From: Sphingosinicella microcystinivorans
GTDB lineage: Bacteria > Pseudomonadota > Alphaproteobacteria > Sphingomonadales > Sphingomonadaceae
Direction: 5' to 3'
DNA: 64,000 nucleotides
Assembly (NCBI RefSeq): GCF_027941835.1
Contig: NZ_CP116005.1
Location: 1,999,501 to 2,063,500 of the forward strand
Below the pieces are notes generated by a model. That model saw nothing but the letters and a program-made list of their open reading frames with translations, had not been told where the DNA came from and did not search any database. Both the position numbers and the translations under genes were made by a program. Position 1 is the stretch's first letter; each line of letters starts with the position of its first letter. Below, piece by piece: positions 62,116 to 64,000 of the stretch.

Positions 62116-64000
62116 CGATTGCCGCGGCGACACATGATGCGCCGAAACCCAGAATTTCCCGTAATCTTCTGAAATCACTGGAACAGGCTCTCTTCGATCA
62201 CGCGCTCCCGGGCGAGACGGAGACTCTGGGCAAGGACGCGGCGAAAGCCATCGTCGAATTCGCGGCGGGCCTGTTCGAGACGCGCGCGCCGGGCACGCCG
62301 GCCATCGAGATCGCCTCTTCGGACGGCGAACCGGGCCGCCGCCGCACGTGGATCGGCATCCTCAACGACGACATGCCGTTCCTCGTCGATTCGGTGTCGG
62401 CCGCGCTCACCCGCAGCGGCATCGCCATCCACCGGCTGCTTCACCCGATCCTCGCGGTCGAGCGCGACAAGGCCGGAAGGCTTAAGGCGCTGGCCCCGGC
62501 GTGGGGCGAGGCGGACGGCGGGCTTCGCGAGTCCTTCATCTATATCGAGGCCGACCGGGTCGGCGCGCGCGGCCGCACCGCGCTTGCCGAGGACCTCGCG
62601 CGCGTGCTCGCCGAGGTGCGCGTCGCGGTCGAGGACTGGCGCGCGATGCTCGCCCGGCTCGGCGACGCGCGGGTCGAACTCGGCCGTTCGTCGATCCCGG
62701 TTCCCGCCGACGAGGTGATGGAGGCGAAGGGCTTCCTCGATTGGCTCGGGCAGGACAATTTCACGCTGCTCGGCGCCTGCGATTACGAATTCGGCCGCGC
62801 GCTCACCGATCCGAAGGTCGAGCCGAAGCCGGGCGAGGGCCTCGGCCTGCTGCGTGACCCGGCGTTCCCGCTGTGGCGCGGCGCCGAGGGTTTCGAGGTG
62901 CTGCCGCCCGCGCTGCGCACCTATATGGCGACGCCGAACCCGCTGCTCATCACCAAGGCGAACACCGTGTCCTCGGTGCACCGCAGCGCCTTTTACGACG
63001 TCGTCAGCGTCAAGCGCTACAACGACAAGGGCAAGGTGATCGGCGAACGCCGCTTCGCGGGCCTGTTCACGTCCGCGGCGCTCGCGGCCTCGCCGAAGTC
63101 GATCCCGATCGTGCGCCGCAAGGTGGAGCGCGTCGAGGCCGCGCTCGGCTTCGATCCGCGCAGCCACACCGGCAAGGCGCTCGCGCACATCATCGACACG
63201 TTCCCGCGCGAGGACCTGTTCCTCGTCGATGCCGATCGGCTGTCCGACATGGCGCTCGGGATGCTGTCGCTGCTCGAACGGCCGCGCCCGAAGCTGTTCA
63301 CGCGGCTCGACCCGTTCGGGCGTTTCGTGTCGGTGATCGTCTACGTGCCGCGCGACGCCTATCACAGCGGCATCCGCGAGCGCGTCGGCGCGATGCTGGA
63401 GGATGCGTTCCAGGCGCGGCTTTCGCGCTATGACGTGGAACTGCGCGCCGAGGGGCTCGCGCGCGTGCAATATTACCTCGGTACCACGCCGGGGCAGGTG
63501 CCGGCGGTCGACGAGGCCGCGCTCGATGCGCGGCTGACCTCGCTGGTGCGCGGGTGGGAGGAAGCACTGGAAACCGCGCTTGCCGAACGCGCCGGGGCGA
63601 CCCGCGCGGCGCGCCTCGCGCTCAGCCACGGCCGCAGCTTCACCGCGTCCTACCGCGAGCAGTTCAGCGCCGACGATGCCGCCGAGGACGTGATACGCCT
63701 CACCGCGCTCGAAACCGGCGACGACCGCGACGTATTCATCTACCGCCGCCCGGGCGACGCGGAGAACCGGCTGCGCATCAAGATCTACCGGCTCGGCGAG
63801 ATCATCCCGCTCTCCGAGGTGGTCCCGGCGCTCGAGAACTTCGGCTTCCGGGTGATCGAGGAGTACCCGTTCGACCTCGCGGGCGGGCGGCTCGGCTGGA
63901 TCCATGATTTCATGGTGGAAAGCGGCCGCGGCGAGGCCATCGACATGGCGTTCGTGAAGGAGCGCGCCGAACCGGCGCTCCGCGCCGTGCTGAAGGGCGA
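62112..64000 (+). CDS. NAD-specific glutamate dehydrogenase, large form (N-terminal part)
   Basis: The first 629 codons of a gene that runs off the right edge; full members have about 1500-1600 residues. Seen: SFIYIEADR, ILNDDMPFLVDSVSAALTRS, FLDWLGQDNFTLLGACDYEF, FTRLDPFGRFVSVIVYVPRD and RIKIYRLGEIIPLSEVVPAL, all typical of the long N-terminal regulatory region. The enzyme deaminates glutamate to 2-oxoglutarate with NAD. The catalytic domain lies beyond the window. Confidence 0.93.
   Translation, partial: MAIAAATHDAPKPRISRNLLKSLEQALFDHALPGETETLGKDAAKAIVEFAAGLFETRAPGTPAIEIASSDGEPGRRRTWIGILNDDMPFLVDSVSAALTRSGIAIHRLLHPILAVERDKAGRLKALAPAWGEADGGLRESFIYIEADRVGARGRTALAEDLARVLAEVRVAVEDWRAMLARLGDARVELGRSSIPVPADEVMEAKGFLDWLGQDNFTLLGACDYEFGRALTDPKVEPKPGEGLGLLRDPAFPLWRGAEGFEVLPPALRTYMATPNPLLITKANTVSSVHRSAFYDVVSVKRYNDKGKVIGERRFAGLFTSAALAASPKSIPIVRRKVERVEAALGFDPRSHTGKALAHIIDTFPREDLFLVDADRLSDMALGMLSLLERPRPKLFTRLDPFGRFVSVIVYVPRDAYHSGIRERVGAMLEDAFQARLSRYDVELRAEGLARVQYYLGTTPGQVPAVDEAALDARLTSLVRGWEEALETALAERAGATRAARLALSHGRSFTASYREQFSADDAAEDVIRLTALETGDDRDVFIYRRPGDAENRLRIKIYRLGEIIPLSEVVPALENFGFRVIEEYPFDLAGGRLGWIHDFMVESGRGEAIDMAFVKERAEPALRAVLKG

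Overview
The window looks like a high-GC alphaproteobacterium of the Sphingomonadales. The evidence is three TonB-dependent receptors with the plug opening typical of that group, a large NAD-type glutamate dehydrogenase, GTG/TTG starts and ATGA-coupled genes, and sphingomonad-like IS21, IS66 and IS110 elements. This is inference from gene content; no species can be named.

Left chromosomal part (1-34.4 kb). A RimK-like ligase runs off the left edge. Next comes a leftward sulfur block: sulfate-binding lipoprotein, CysT, CysW, CysA, a 54-residue OscA/DUF2292 protein and a TonB-dependent receptor. Its promoter overlaps a perfect palindrome, and a short possible leader peptide lies upstream of sbp. 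Beside it is a YeiH-type putative sulfate exporter, divergent from a LysR regulator. From 9.9 to 17.4 kb a TetR regulator is divergent from a tightly overlapped acyl-CoA/beta-oxidation operon: SDR, acyl-CoA dehydrogenase, APH-like kinase, crotonase, thiolase, crotonase and a nitronate monooxygenase-like enzyme. From 17.4 to 34.4 kb there is a second catabolic cluster of unknown substrate. It holds a TetR regulator, a receptor, a quinohemoprotein alcohol dehydrogenase, acyl-CoA and aldehyde dehydrogenases, an SDR, an MFS carrier, an ABM monooxygenase, a crotonase, an enolase-superfamily enzyme and a 1164-residue indolepyruvate:ferredoxin-oxidoreductase-like protein. It ends in two broken regulator genes, a frameshifted AraC tail and a decapitated sigma-54 activator.

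Mosaic island (about 35.2-59.1 kb). A degraded serine recombinase is followed by a 234-bp sequence that recurs 22.6 kb later against the 3' end of a tRNA-Thr(CGT) gene. The simplest reading is one or two related elements integrated at that tRNA. The island carries: (i) a restriction-modification-like set (unknown protein, ParB-domain DNA methyltransferase, DUF5681 protein, divergent D-QxK nuclease-like protein and XRE regulator with a 14-bp dyad); (ii) an IS110 element with a non-coding leader that could hold a bridge RNA; (iii) a two-component system divergent from a flavin-based transmembrane electron-transfer operon (PepSY, ferric-reductase-like protein, DUF2271, PepSY-flavodoxin-FNR fusion, ApbE); (iv) a trbI/DUF2274 remnant of a conjugation module; (v) two 501-bp IS21 fragments that match throughout the stretches compared, an internally deleted IS66 copy and another IS21-like end; (vi) an iron-uptake-like set of esterase, TonB receptor and 5'-truncated esterase.

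Right chromosomal part (59.1-64 kb): tRNA-Thr, a soluble globin-sensor-like chemoreceptor, a PAS-domain protein and the N-terminal 629 codons of NAD-glutamate dehydrogenase, whose start codon sits in a perfect inverted repeat.
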